From: a virus
DNA length: 64,000 nucleotides
IMG/VR virus record: IMGVR_UViG_3300025949_000022
Coordinates: 1 to 64,000 of that record
Reading direction: 5' to 3' (one strand)
In this document: positions 13,543 to 22,250 of the stretch, piece after piece
Layout: each line of letters opens with the position of its first letter
Numbering within the stretch: position 1 is the first letter of the stretch
The notes under the pieces: generated by a model
Told to the model about the DNA's origin: nothing
Seen by the model: only the letters and a program-made list of their open reading frames with translations
Databases searched by the model: none
Position numbers and translations under genes: made by a program

Positions 13543-13628
13543 GCACTCTTAACCGATATTGCTCTTGGGTATCTTCCGACCCTCGGTAGTCACAACGGCG
13601 ACCTTTGGACAGTCTTTGTGTGTAGTGC
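13543..13628 (-). ncRNA. candidate multi-branched structured RNA
   Basis: The minus strand of this gene-free stretch has nested, perfectly paired stems. GCACT (13628-13624) pairs with AGTGC (13547-13543) as the closing stem. Inside it CACAA (13620-13616) pairs with TTGTG (13595-13591), and ACCGA (13587-13583) pairs with TCGGT (13556-13552). The last stem contains GGGT (13582-13579) with ACCC (13570-13567). A terminator follows at 13511-13481. It therefore looks like a discrete three-way-junction transcript, or the structured 3' end of the mRNA for 13651-14187. No known family is recognised. Confidence 0.5.
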
Positions 13629-13650
13629 TTCGACCCGCTAAAACGTATGC

Positions 13651-14187
13651 TTAAATATTATTCAAAGATGCGGCTTTTCTATGAACGAAACAACCCTGTG
13701 TTTCTAATAAAGCTATGTTAGCTATTTCGGCTATAGGAATATTAAGCTTATCACACTTCCCGTAATGAATTTTATTTGCAATTATCTTTTCGTTGCTGTT
13801 TAAAGCCTGTGTTTTTTCAATGTCTCTAACGAAAAATCCACAATTATTACAATTGCAATCCAGTAATTGAAGTTCAAAAATACTTTCCTTCTCGAGATTG
13901 ATTTTAACATTCAGCGCTGTCTTAAATCCTTTATCGGTTTTCTTTCTTAATGCCATAGCTTTCTCTTTAACCGCATAAGCAGCCGTACCTCTTTGTTTAG
14001 AGCCGTTGAATACAAAAACATAATGGGCGTAAACTCTTAGCGCCTGCGCTATTTTCCTTGCCTTAAACCCGCTTATTTGGTCTATAAGGGTGCCGTTATT
14101 TGTGATAGTTAAACTTTTGATAAGTTGCTCATATTTAACCCTCGCGAACTCCGAACGATTATTAGCTGTCTTTCTGATCGTCTCCAT
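13651..14187 (-). CDS. hypothetical Cys-containing protein (178 aa)
   Basis: The N-terminal two thirds are basic and helical (KARKIAQALRVYAHYVFVFNGSKQRGTAAYAVKEKAMALRKK). Near the C-terminus, LLDCNCNNCGFFVRD and YGKCDKL form a Cys cluster like those of small phage zinc-binding domains. A nucleic-acid-binding role is plausible but unproven. It overlaps the end of the upstream gene by 26 nt. Confidence 0.65.
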   Translation of the reverse strand: METIRKTANNRSEFARVKYEQLIKSLTITNNGTLIDQISGFKARKIAQALRVYAHYVFVFNGSKQRGTAAYAVKEKAMALRKKTDKGFKTALNVKINLEKESIFELQLLDCNCNNCGFFVRDIEKTQALNSNEKIIANKIHYGKCDKLNIPIAEIANIALLETQGCFVHRKAASLNNI

Positions 14188-14641
14188 CTTTTTCGGTTAA
14201 AAACTTGCCATATCTTAAATAATAATTCACATGGAATTGATTCCTGATTACAGATTTTACTTCACTTATTACCTCTTTTGGCACGCCGTATTGCGCCAGT
14301 AAAATATTAACCGCTATATTTTCATTGTATAATATTTTCTTAACTTGGTCGTGCGGTAAATCTTTTATGGAAACCCTTTGAATAGAGTTTTTATCAATTA
14401 ATAAAGCAGCCTGACTTTTTACGATTTTATTTCTTAAATGGGCCTGATTTTCACAACAGGATTTACACATTACCCATTTTCTACCATTATCTGCGCGGGT
14501 GGCAACTACAGGCCCGTCTAAAGGGTAAAACTTTGGTTCATATTCGAAGTTGTAATTCTTGATTAACACTCCGCATTCTGTACAATTTGGATTCTTTTCC
14601 AAAACGGCATTAATCAGCCGTTGCTTATCTTGCTTGTTCAT
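14162..14641 (-). CDS. hypothetical zinc-binding-type protein (159 aa)
   Basis: The ATG at 14641 (MNKQDKQRLINAVLEKNPN) is preferred because TATATTTG lies about 40 nt upstream on the minus strand, so an ATG at 14707 would precede the transcript. CTECGVLI and WVMCKSCC form two Cys pairs about 42 residues apart that may bind zinc. The C-terminus, NQFHVNYYLRYGKFL, is aromatic. It is the first gene of the short leftward unit that ends at the terminator at 13481. Confidence 0.65.
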   Translation of the reverse strand: MNKQDKQRLINAVLEKNPNCTECGVLIKNYNFEYEPKFYPLDGPVVATRADNGRKWVMCKSCCENQAHLRNKIVKSQAALLIDKNSIQRVSIKDLPHDQVKKILYNENIAVNILLAQYGVPKEVISEVKSVIRNQFHVNYYLRYGKFLTEKDGDDQKDS

Positions 14642-14723
14642 AATTTTATGGTTTAGTGAAAGTACAAATATACCAATTAAACCAACCATATCCGACATGC
14701 TTATCAAGAAAAAAGAAAAAAAT

Positions 14724-14758
14724 AAATGCTTACCGAGCCTTGCGCCAAGTAAGCATTT
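14724..14758 (-). terminator. terminator of the long late leftward operon
   Basis: AAATGCTTAC (14724-14733) and GTAAGCATTT (14749-14758) form a perfect 10-bp stem. On the minus strand it leads into a T-rich tract, so it ends transcription from the gene at 14865. Confidence 0.85.
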
Positions 14759-14864
14759 TCATAAACCTTTTCAATTATAAAACCTTTGATAAATTATGAG
14801 CTTGAGCAGCCCTTTTCAGATAAACAAATGTAATAATTATTTTGAATATTTTGCAGCCATTATT

Positions 14865-15155
14865 TCATCGTGGCCTGTTCCTGATATACAGCCACAAGCG
14901 CCACATTACAATAACCATTGGCGTATTACAAACAACTCTTAATAGCACTTGGTCGAACGTTTGAAAATAACCTAAATCCCATGCAAGATAATACGAACCA
15001 GCAACCCCAAACTGCCAACATTTTGCAAGGAATAATTGTATAATTAATATACGCAACAGCCCATCGCGCGATAAGTAAAACTCATACGCAATCATGCCTG
15101 AAAATATAACTATTCCCCAAAATATTAATTGTGATATGAGCATTTCAGTTGTCAT
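14865..15155 (-). CDS. multi-span membrane protein (96 aa)
   Basis: Three hydrophobic stretches are seen, about residues 5-26, 32-56 and 68-90. There is no signature motif. It is the last gene of a run of four overlapping membrane-protein genes downstream of the tail fibres, a position where holins or superinfection-exclusion proteins may be found. Confidence 0.6.
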   Translation of the reverse strand: MTTEMLISQLIFWGIVIFSGMIAYEFYLSRDGLLRILIIQLFLAKCWQFGVAGSYYLAWDLGYFQTFDQVLLRVVCNTPMVIVMWRLWLYIRNRPR

Positions 15156-15400
15156 TTCTTAATGGTTTTTATCAGTGTGCTTAGTTCAGAAAGTACCGAA
15201 ATGTTATCTTTAGTAGTCTTGTTGGTTTCTTCAAATTGTTTCTCAATTGTTCGCTGCCATTCGGAGCGTTCCTGCCGGTGTAATCTTTCCTGTTCATCCC
15301 GCTCGTCACGGTGGTCTTTCAGTTGTTGCTTTATGAATAAAGCAAGCCAGCCAATACCGCCTAACAATAGTCCTACCGCTCCGTATTGTTCTAACATCAT
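15152..15400 (-). CDS. membrane-anchored coiled-coil protein (82 aa)
   Basis: One N-terminal span (YGAVGLLLGGIGWLALFIK, residues 6-24) is followed by a highly charged helix (DHRDERDEQERLHRQERSEW) and a C-terminal heptad-like segment. The layout resembles BhlA-type or phage holin-like proteins and spanin-like proteins. It overlaps both neighbours by 4 nt. Confidence 0.6.
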   Translation of the reverse strand: MMLEQYGAVGLLLGGIGWLALFIKQQLKDHRDERDEQERLHRQERSEWQRTIEKQFEETNKTTKDNISVLSELSTLIKTIKK

Positions 15401-15660
15401 TTATTTTTTATAGCCCAGATAGCCTCGCTTAAATCCTGTATCTTTTCGCCCAGTTCTTTAATGGTTGGGTTCATCTCGTCATGGACAATTTTACGTAATT
15501 CCGCATCACGGGCTTCGGAGAAATATTTAAACACCTTGTCTATCCCTTTCCAACACAGCGCAAAGGAGGCAAACAACACCGTGTTGTCTTTTATCCAGTT
15601 AAATATTGGTTCCCACCACGAAGGCGTTTGTTGTATCATTGTTTTGCTATATGTAGCCAT
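15397..15660 (-). CDS. membrane-associated coiled-coil protein (87 aa)
   Basis: A hydrophobic segment (residues 27-44, DNTVLFASFALCWKGIDKV) is followed by an amphipathic coiled coil (LRKIVHDEMNPTIKELGEKIQDLSEAIWAI). The similarity of layout to the 82-aa neighbour suggests a paired membrane complex. An in-frame ATG at codon 8 is an alternative start. Function unknown. Confidence 0.6.
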   Translation of the reverse strand: MATYSKTMIQQTPSWWEPIFNWIKDNTVLFASFALCWKGIDKVFKYFSEARDAELRKIVHDEMNPTIKELGEKIQDLSEAIWAIKNK

Positions 15661-16033
15661 GTCTTGTTGCCGATATTACAATCATAATGGTAGCTACAAT
15701 GATGCCAACTATTGTAAGCTGTAACCCGTAGGTATGCTTTATTAGACTATATTTTTGAGCAATTACGGCTATGTTTAAAATTAAGGTAAAAAAACCGATA
15801 ATTATTAAGAAATTGTTGTCAAATGTGCAGCGTTCCTCTTGTCGTGTACGGGCAAATAAAAAAGATAACAGCATCAATGGTATCATAAGGGAACTATCGT
15901 AAAATACCGTCCATCCGTAGCTATTCCAGTACGTTAATTCAGGTGTGTCATGGCTCATTCGCCAAAAGTAAATCAACATGCTGAATAAATAGCCTATCAG
16001 GATGAACGATACGCCGAATTTCTTAATCATCAT
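15647..16033 (-). CDS. four-span membrane protein (128 aa)
   Basis: Four predicted spans lie around residues 7-24, 45-62, 74-92 and 103-122. The loop FARTRQEERCTFDNN is cytoplasmic by the positive-inside rule. Its start overlaps the stop of a 45-aa gene (ATGA). No family is recognised. Confidence 0.6.
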   Translation of the reverse strand: MMIKKFGVSFILIGYLFSMLIYFWRMSHDTPELTYWNSYGWTVFYDSSLMIPLMLLSFLFARTRQEERCTFDNNFLIIIGFFTLILNIAVIAQKYSLIKHTYGLQLTIVGIIVATIMIVISATRHGYI

Positions 16034-16167
16034 GGCTTCGGGCCGGTAGGCGGTGATACAGGGTCGCCGTTGGTTTGTACCTTTATGCCATGCTTGGCTT
16101 CCAGTTCTGTTTTTTGCTCGTCCGTTAGCTCGTTTAACTGATCCGCCAAATCTTTTAAATCTTCCAT
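16030..16167 (-). CDS. hypothetical small acidic protein (45 aa)
   Basis: ATG 16167 reads MEDLKDLADQLNELTDEQKT then ELEAKHGIKVQTNGD and a Pro-rich end. The short amphipathic helix resembles linker peptides coded after phage tail fibres. Its TGA overlaps the start of the four-span protein gene. Confidence 0.5.
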   Translation of the reverse strand: MEDLKDLADQLNELTDEQKTELEAKHGIKVQTNGDPVSPPTGPKP

Positions 16168-16196
16168 TTTTTACTTGTTTGTTTTTTATAAATGTA

Positions 16197-16982
16197 TTAA
16201 TTAATATTTATAATAGTTTGTACCGGTCCACCCGAAATATTAGAGGATACCTGAACGGTTGAATATCCCTGAATTGGAACAGATACAGATGCCGTTGTTG
16301 TTGTTCCAACTGTGTAAACCGGTGTTAACGTAGTAGTTTTTTGCGCTCCGTTTGTATCTTGATAGGTAATCGTAAAAGAGGCCGTTCCAGCCAACTGTGG
16401 CAGTATTGTTGTCGTTATAGTATATTGTCCGTCACTCGGTACTTCTGCCTGTATGTAATCGCCGGTATTTGTAGCTGGAATTGTAAGATTGAATATGTTG
16501 AATCCATAGGGCCGGAATACGATTTGGCTATTCATAGAAACCGCTAAATAATTATTGGGTGTTCCAGGGGGCACGTTTATTATTCCATTTATACCGGCTG
16601 GACCTTGCGCGCCAGTTGCTCCGATAGGACCCTGTGGGCCTGCTGGACCAGTGGCTCCGGTCTGCCCTATTGGCCCCTGCGGCCCGGCTGGTCCTACTGC
16701 GCCCTGAACGCCTTGCGGCCCCGGAATACCGACAGGCAAAGTTATTAACTGCCATCCTATAACTTTCGGGCTAAACGATGTAACGGTTAGCATCCATATT
16801 TGATTAGACCCAGCAATTACCATTGGCGGATATATAGGCCATTGATTGCCCCCCGAAAAATATGCCATCATTCCATCTTTAGGATTTAAAAATGGAGGGG
16901 CAGGAATAAAAGGTTGCTTGGTTTGCGCTTTAACAACAAAGGCTAAAGAGAAAAGTAAAAGGGTGATGAGTGTTTTTTTCAT
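16197..16982 (-). CDS. secreted collagen-like tail fibre protein
   Basis: I choose ATG 16982, which gives a signal peptide [20 protein letters not shown]. The mature part has an N-terminal domain, then a collagen-like Gly-x-y run (about residues 100-145, [19 protein letters not shown] and onwards), then a beta-rich C-terminus with repeated Thr/Val strands. Gly-x-y shafts are common in phage fibres, where they trimerise. A signal peptide on a virion protein is unexpected, and the 926-aa fibre gene upstream has one too. The start is 2 nt after the stop of the 99-aa gene. Confidence 0.8.
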   Translation of the reverse strand: MKKTLITLLLFSLAFVVKAQTKQPFIPAPPFLNPKDGMMAYFSGGNQWPIYPPMVIAGSNQIWMLTVTSFSPKVIGWQLITLPVGIPGPQGVQGAVGPAGPQGPIGQTGATGPAGPQGPIGATGAQGPAGINGIINVPPGTPNNYLAVSMNSQIVFRPYGFNIFNLTIPATNTGDYIQAEVPSDGQYTITTTILPQLAGTASFTITYQDTNGAQKTTTLTPVYTVGTTTTASVSVPIQGYSTVQVSSNISGGPVQTIININ

Positions 16983-16983
16983 A

Positions 16984-17283
16984 TTAATAAAGTCTAAACC
17001 ATTTTGCAACAGAAGCCTCATATTCATAGCACATACATACTCCGGTTGCTGCTGATGTTGGTAGTGTGCTTATTATTCCACTAACCGCTGAAAGTGTTAA
17101 TAATGTTACGCCACCATTGAAAAATAATAATAAATTATCTCTGTCGTTTGGAGAAGATGGGAATGGTAGTGTAGCGTTAGCAAGCAAACTGCCCGTCCCT
17201 ATTATTACCTTCCCGACACCGCTGTTAATTTGGGTACTGCCTGTTGTCGTTACTTGTTGTACGCCCTCTGGTCTTAATATCAT
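16984..17283 (-). CDS. small fibre-associated protein (99 aa)
   Basis: The protein is beta-rich and neutral: [48 protein letters not shown]. This is like short C-terminal modules or chaperones of tail fibres in Bacteroidota phages. It sits between two fibre genes with gaps of 1 and 4 nt, so it probably works with them. Confidence 0.65.
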   Translation of the reverse strand: MILRPEGVQQVTTTGSTQINSGVGKVIIGTGSLLANATLPFPSSPNDRDNLLLFFNGGVTLLTLSAVSGIISTLPTSAATGVCMCYEYEASVAKWFRLY

Positions 17284-17287
17284 AGCC

Positions 17288-20068
17288 TTAATTAGTCTTG
17301 ACCCAGTTGGTCCCGTCTGATTGCAATAAATAAACAGACGTATTAACCAATGTGGTTAGTGAATTGCTTGCCGCATCCTTTACGGTAGCACCTGTAAAAC
17401 TCCATGTAAAACTTCCTGATGTATCCTGGTTCCAAATAGTAAGCTTTTGCCCACTGTAAGTTGATGCAGATGGTATTGATACGGTTCTATTAGCGGTAAC
17501 AACGGGTAGCTTAACCAATTGTCCTGCGGTAGTAACTGTATAATTTGCATCTGTCGCCGTATTTACTACATCGGCGGGGCTGCTTACCAAACTTCCATCC
17601 CCGGCTATAAGTTGATTAGCTGTACCTATGCCTGTTGAGGTAAGGTTCTTGCTTGCATCGGTGAATACTACTTTTGAGGCAGTTAGGTTACTTATATTTA
17701 CTACACCTGCGTCGGTTATGCTAAAACGAGATGTATAACCACCTGAATTAATCTGACTTTTTATAACAAGATTTGAGGTTATAGGAGAAGTCCCGTTTAC
17801 AGGTTCATTTTCCATTATCCAGTCGGCCTGTTGAGATGCAGCACCCGTCCATGCAAAGCCAGACCACCTGATTCTTGGCGAATACTGTACAGGAACACCG
17901 GATGTAGCCGCTTGGTTGTTATTTAACATTGGGCCGTCAGCCGATGTAGTAGCTATATTTGTACGCTGTACCGTTAAAGAACCATTAACCTGCAAGGTGG
18001 TTGATATCGTTGGAGATGTTGCCAATACATAAACCGTTCCTGATCCGGTTGTCGTTCCTGTATTTAAAGTACCGACACCGCCCGATGTATAAACCGGGCC
18101 GTTACTTGTTAAGTTGCTTAATGTGGCTATATTTTGGGACGTGCCTACATTTACAGATTGCGCCGGCCATGTTCCGCTTACTGTTGTTCCTGTTCCACTT
18201 GCTAAACTTGGGGTTGCTGTAGCAGTACCTCCATTAGCCAATGGTAATAGTCCTGTTACTTTTGCGGTTAAGTCGATTGTTGAATTGGTGATATCACCGT
18301 TTACAATAGCTGAATAAGACGGAACAGTTCCGCCGTGCAAAACTGTATTTGCACCACCTATTGCCAGTCTATTCAAGAAACCGCTTGAATTTCTGTAATA
18401 AGTATCGCCTGTAGCATCCGACCCCAAAGTCATGGTTACGCCGCCAAGCACGTTATTACTATTAGTAAACGTTTGATTCTGCCATGAGTTAGCATGTGTC
18501 AAAGCTATTGAAGCAACCACAGCACCCGTTGTTGGTGATATGGTTAATGTTCCATCTGAATTGCTTACAGACGATACCCCTGTAGCGGGTGTTCCAGTCA
18601 ATTGGCTATATGGCAAGGATAATGCCGATAGTGTGGTTAAAGTTGAATTTGTAGTAGCTACCAATATTGAAGCGTTCCCGACACTTGTAACGTCCCCTGT
18701 AAGGTTAGCGTTGGTCGTAACATGTCCCGCTGTAAAGCCACTACCCGCCCCTGTAATATTCGTCCCCACCAAAGCGGAAGGCGTACCCAAATTAGGCGTT
18801 GTGAAAACCGGATTAGTTGTATAAGCCACTACCCCAGTACCACTTTCATCACTTAATACTCCCGCTAATTGCGCTGATGTTGTTGAGGCGAATTGTGATA
18901 GTGGATTAGTCGTTAACGCAAGTGTAGTTGGGAACGTATTTGTCCCGCTTGTTAAATCCTTATTAGTTACAACATTAGTGCTGCTTGGCGTGAGATATGT
19001 GCCACTGGCTTGTTTCCCATTTAACTGTGTCTGAATAGAGCTTGTTGCATCATTAAAAGCCATTGTAGCTGCTGATACACCATTAGTTGATGTTGGGGTT
19101 ATTGCGCCCAATACAACGGTAGGGACAGGCGTTGTGGTTCTGTTTGCCCATGTTATAGCTATGCCATTTGCTGTATTGTCGGTTAATGAAGTTACTGTAC
19201 CACCCGCCGCAAGTGAATAAGTACCGAAATTACCGCTTCCATCCACACCTATAGCAAGCGTTGGGGTAATTGAGGTTAGGCCGCTTATAGTATATCCTGT
19301 CGTGCCTATGTTAAATATCCGGTTTGTTCCGCCTAAACTTGATAACGAAGCATTTCCACTTCCATCGAGGGTTAGCTGTCCATTTGCCGTGTTTGAGGCC
19401 ACTAAATTAATCACGTTTGACGCACCCAATAATTGCATATACGTGCCTGAAAACGCAGATGTCCCCGCATAGAATTGATTGGCACCGGTAATTATTTTTG
19501 CATCACTGGCTAACGTTCCGCCCAAGTCAACGGCAGTTCCATTTGCGGTTGTCCCACTGCCGTCTGTTAAAGCAAAAGTATTTGCGGCAACATAATTAGC
19601 TACGGCTTGGGTAGTTGGGTATAAAGTATTATTTAGCGTCCCGAATGAAGTCGCCTTATTCGCTATATTTTCAGGGGTGAATCCAAGAGCTGGCTGAACA
19701 GCAATATTACCGCTGCCTAAAAGTGACGTTGAATTGATTGTCTTTATATTCGTTCCACTTACTAATAATGCCTGCGCTCCAATAGAATTATACGACAATG
19801 TTCTCGCTACTGCGCCATTAAAAATAAAAGAACTTGCATCCCCTGCGCCACTTGAATTTACTGTGAGGGGGTATGTGGTTGTTCCACCGCCCCCTCCGCC
19901 ACCGTGCGGATTAAACGCTAATAGTCCCGGCGTGCCTCGATTAAACGCCCATATAGTATCCAATGGGGCAATGACTTTATATTGTAGGGCATTACCTCCG
20001 GCACTCTGCCATGACTGCGCCTGTGCTAATATGGGGAATAATAGAAGGAGAAATAGGTATCGTTTCAT
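17288..20068 (-). CDS. giant repetitive tail fibre protein with signal peptide (926 aa)
   Basis: The N-terminus MKRYLFLLLLFPILAQAQ is a textbook signal peptide. It is followed by a Gly-rich linker (HGGGGGGGTTTYPLTVNSSG) and several hundred Ser/Thr/Asn/Gly-rich residues with recurring LTS/ALT/GTG-type beta-repeats and segments like GTNIKTINSTSLLGSGNIAVQ, as in trimeric tail fibres. The C-terminal 80 residues contain LTIWNQDTSGSFTWSF and YLLQSDGTNWVKTN, a module frequent at fibre ends. It probably contacts the host surface. There is no autotransporter barrel, so it does not look like an adhesin of the host. Confidence 0.85.
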   Translation of the reverse strand: MKRYLFLLLLFPILAQAQSWQSAGGNALQYKVIAPLDTIWAFNRGTPGLLAFNPHGGGGGGGTTTYPLTVNSSGAGDASSFIFNGAVARTLSYNSIGAQALLVSGTNIKTINSTSLLGSGNIAVQPALGFTPENIANKATSFGTLNNTLYPTTQAVANYVAANTFALTDGSGTTANGTAVDLGGTLASDAKIITGANQFYAGTSAFSGTYMQLLGASNVINLVASNTANGQLTLDGSGNASLSSLGGTNRIFNIGTTGYTISGLTSITPTLAIGVDGSGNFGTYSLAAGGTVTSLTDNTANGIAITWANRTTTPVPTVVLGAITPTSTNGVSAATMAFNDATSSIQTQLNGKQASGTYLTPSSTNVVTNKDLTSGTNTFPTTLALTTNPLSQFASTTSAQLAGVLSDESGTGVVAYTTNPVFTTPNLGTPSALVGTNITGAGSGFTAGHVTTNANLTGDVTSVGNASILVATTNSTLTTLSALSLPYSQLTGTPATGVSSVSNSDGTLTISPTTGAVVASIALTHANSWQNQTFTNSNNVLGGVTMTLGSDATGDTYYRNSSGFLNRLAIGGANTVLHGGTVPSYSAIVNGDITNSTIDLTAKVTGLLPLANGGTATATPSLASGTGTTVSGTWPAQSVNVGTSQNIATLSNLTSNGPVYTSGGVGTLNTGTTTGSGTVYVLATSPTISTTLQVNGSLTVQRTNIATTSADGPMLNNNQAATSGVPVQYSPRIRWSGFAWTGAASQQADWIMENEPVNGTSPITSNLVIKSQINSGGYTSRFSITDAGVVNISNLTASKVVFTDASKNLTSTGIGTANQLIAGDGSLVSSPADVVNTATDANYTVTTAGQLVKLPVVTANRTVSIPSASTYSGQKLTIWNQDTSGSFTWSFTGATVKDAASNSLTTLVNTSVYLLQSDGTNWVKTN

Positions 20069-20098
20069 TTTGTTTGTATTTTTTCTAATTTTATCCTC

Positions 20099-20263
20099 AT
20101 GAGAAGATATGTTATTATTGTATTGGCCCTTTTTATAATCGCTACCGCCGTTTTAATTATCATAGGGATCAATAACCCTCGTAACTTTCAAAATGGCGGC
20201 GCGTACCATGAAAATGAACGCATACGCAAAATGCGATCAGAATGCCCCCAATGTGGTGTCTAA
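20099..20263 (+). CDS. small rightward membrane protein (54 aa)
   Basis: ATG 20099 reads MRRYVIIVLALFIIATAVLI then IIGINNPRNFQNGG and ends MRSECPQCGV. It has one membrane span and a C-terminal C-x2-C. It runs against the fibre genes, in the only gap between them, and its last 27 nt overlap the 3' end of the SGNH gene. It may be a one-gene moron. Confidence 0.4.
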   Translation: MRRYVIIVLALFIIATAVLIIIGINNPRNFQNGGAYHENERIRKMRSECPQCGV

Positions 20264-21661
20264 ATAGCCTGAAATGTAATCATGCCCGTTATTCATTGGG
20301 TGTATGCCGCTCAATAAAGCGTTCCCACCGTTAGCCAACATTAATGGCTTCATATTAAAACACCTTGCAATCCCGTACGAAGTAGCTAAAGTTTGAACCG
20401 CGTTTATATAGGTATCTTGCAAAGCATCGCACCCCGCTCCAAACGAAGCATCCAAATTTGCCCAATACCCACTTATTAAAACAATGTCATTTACCGAATA
20501 GCCAGCGGCTAATATTGTATTTAAAACACTTGTATAAGCGGCTGTGAATATGCTTATATTCATTGTTGGTAGAGTACCTTGAAAGTCATGTATAGTATCA
20601 TTGGTGCTATATGCGACAAAAACACGCCTATGATTTGAATCTTTATTAACCAAGTTTAGAATGTCAATATTTTGACAATCTACAATCGTGTGTCCTGATA
20701 CCCCCCAATTTATGCAACTGGCATTTTTGTAATAAGACAATGCGGTAGCCCAACAATGCCATGCGGGGCTTGCTAAAAGGCCAACTGTTATACTGTCGCC
20801 TAAAAACTGGAATCCATTATAAATTGAAACTGGGTTTCTGCCAACGCCAAAAGTCCAACGGTCAACAATAGCGTTTGCGGCAACATTGTCCGAATCTGAA
20901 AGCCCATCAGCCATAAAAAACATACCGCATGGACGGTTTGTAGGTGCTTGTGGTGTTCCAAAACTGTTCCATGCACCTACCCAAATATCATTTGTGCTTC
21001 CGGCGTCGCTACCTACCGTTGTCGTGGTTGCCAATTTATTGCCTTGTGCAAATATTGTAGCAAGATTATTAGCTAAAATATTTTGAGTATTTAACCCTAT
21101 AACCTGCGTTGGCGAAAAGGAAAACGATTGCCCGAAATCAGCAAAATAATAGAAACTACCTATTGATGCCGCAAATACATTAAAGGAGGTTACGGATTGC
21201 GTACCATACTGCGCGCCGCCAGATGAATAAAAATAATACCCAGCCGTATAGCTATATGAACCAAACTCCGATAATAATATACCGCTTGTGAGGTATCCAC
21301 TCCCGTCGAATATTATCCCCGATCTGTCCATTACAAAAGTATTGCCTATAGAGGCAACTAAATCTTTTGTTCCGGGCGCCATCATATTCACGAATCCTTC
21401 GGCAAGTGTAGTACCGAAAAACGGGTACAGATAATGTGTTTTAGCCCATAGTCCAGCAGCTTTCCAATCGACTACAAATTGATTTGTTTCATCAATTATC
21501 CTGTAAGCGTCGATAGGATGAAATGTTCCGGGTGTTCCTCCGTATTGGTCGCCTGTATAAACGTTCCCTAATACAACGCCAGCAGCAGCAAGATAAGCTG
21601 CTGCATCCGGGTCTATCGGAGAAGCCGCAGAATAAAAATATGGCAATATCCTCCGTAGCAT
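20237..21661 (-). CDS. tail spike with SGNH-hydrolase (esterase) domain
   Basis: Residues 90-270 look like a LamG/concanavalin-type beta sandwich (RSGIIFDGSGYLTSG ... NDIWVGAWNSFG). Residues of about 283-474 form an SGNH/GDSL hydrolase: GDS with Ser290, NWGVSG with Gly320/323, STND with Asn354, and IHPMNNGH with His454. The Asp that normally sits three residues before the catalytic His is Ser451 here. Such spikes deacetylate surface polysaccharides during adsorption. It sits inside the fibre module, supporting a receptor-binding role. Confidence 0.8.
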   Translation of the reverse strand: MLRRILPYFYSAASPIDPDAAAYLAAAGVVLGNVYTGDQYGGTPGTFHPIDAYRIIDETNQFVVDWKAAGLWAKTHYLYPFFGTTLAEGFVNMMAPGTKDLVASIGNTFVMDRSGIIFDGSGYLTSGILLSEFGSYSYTAGYYFYSSGGAQYGTQSVTSFNVFAASIGSFYYFADFGQSFSFSPTQVIGLNTQNILANNLATIFAQGNKLATTTTVGSDAGSTNDIWVGAWNSFGTPQAPTNRPCGMFFMADGLSDSDNVAANAIVDRWTFGVGRNPVSIYNGFQFLGDSITVGLLASPAWHCWATALSYYKNASCINWGVSGHTIVDCQNIDILNLVNKDSNHRRVFVAYSTNDTIHDFQGTLPTMNISIFTAAYTSVLNTILAAGYSVNDIVLISGYWANLDASFGAGCDALQDTYINAVQTLATSYGIARCFNMKPLMLANGGNALLSGIHPMNNGHDYISGYLDTTLGAF

Positions 21662-21662
21662 A

Positions 21663-22250
21663 CTATTGACTTATAGAGTATCTAATTAAAGTATCATCCA
21701 AGTATTGGCAATCTATAAAGTTGGTATCTCCGGTAACGTAGCTTCCCGATCCGCTTAATTGGTGAAATTCAGTTCCAAATGTTGGTGGAGAGCCATTATT
21801 ATGAATCACTAATACAGAAACGCCCAATAATGCTCCTGTTAAATCGGCTGTAATGTTCCCAGTTTCCGGCGTCGCAACAGAACCATAAACAGTGTCTGCG
21901 CTAAACGCAAGTACTGTGCCTGTATCTTCGGGTGTTTGTTCTGGAACGAAATTTCCGCTTATGCCTTTCAACACCAAGTCCCCATCCAATATCCCGTCCT
22001 TAAACCACCATTCAGCGTTTGTTCCGCCTGTGATAACGCCGTTTACAAGCGTGCCACCTGTATTTATGATGATAGAGAATTGCCCTGTACGATTATTGCC
22101 GATTAAATAAGCTAATACCTCGGCGGTATCTACATAAGCCCTAAACACAAAGTAAGTCGTGTCATAGTAGTAAGTACGTGCGTCAACTGGCGTGCCTGTT
22201 AACCCTATAGGCTTATTTGTGGCTGTGAATAGTGCGGGATTAAAGCTCAT
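21663..22250 (-). CDS. putative tail/fibre structural protein (195 aa)
   Basis: The N-terminus (FTATNKPIGLTGTPVDARTYYYDTTYFVFRAYVDTAEVLAYL) resembles attachment segments of phage baseplate or fibre proteins, and the rest is beta-rich and Thr/Gly-rich. It starts on the last base of the upstream gene and ends 2 nt before the SGNH spike. No enzymatic motif is seen. Confidence 0.65.
   Translation of the reverse strand: MSFNPALFTATNKPIGLTGTPVDARTYYYDTTYFVFRAYVDTAEVLAYLIGNNRTGQFSIIINTGGTLVNGVITGGTNAEWWFKDGILDGDLVLKGISGNFVPEQTPEDTGTVLAFSADTVYGSVATPETGNITADLTGALLGVSVLVIHNNGSPPTFGTEFHQLSGSGSYVTGDTNFIDCQYLDDTLIRYSISQ

Noticed and set aside
17066-20102. Several rightward frames opposite the 926-aa fibre gene
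   Set aside because: They are shadows of a repetitive Thr/Ser-rich sequence, with Pro/Val-rich translations and no initiation signals.
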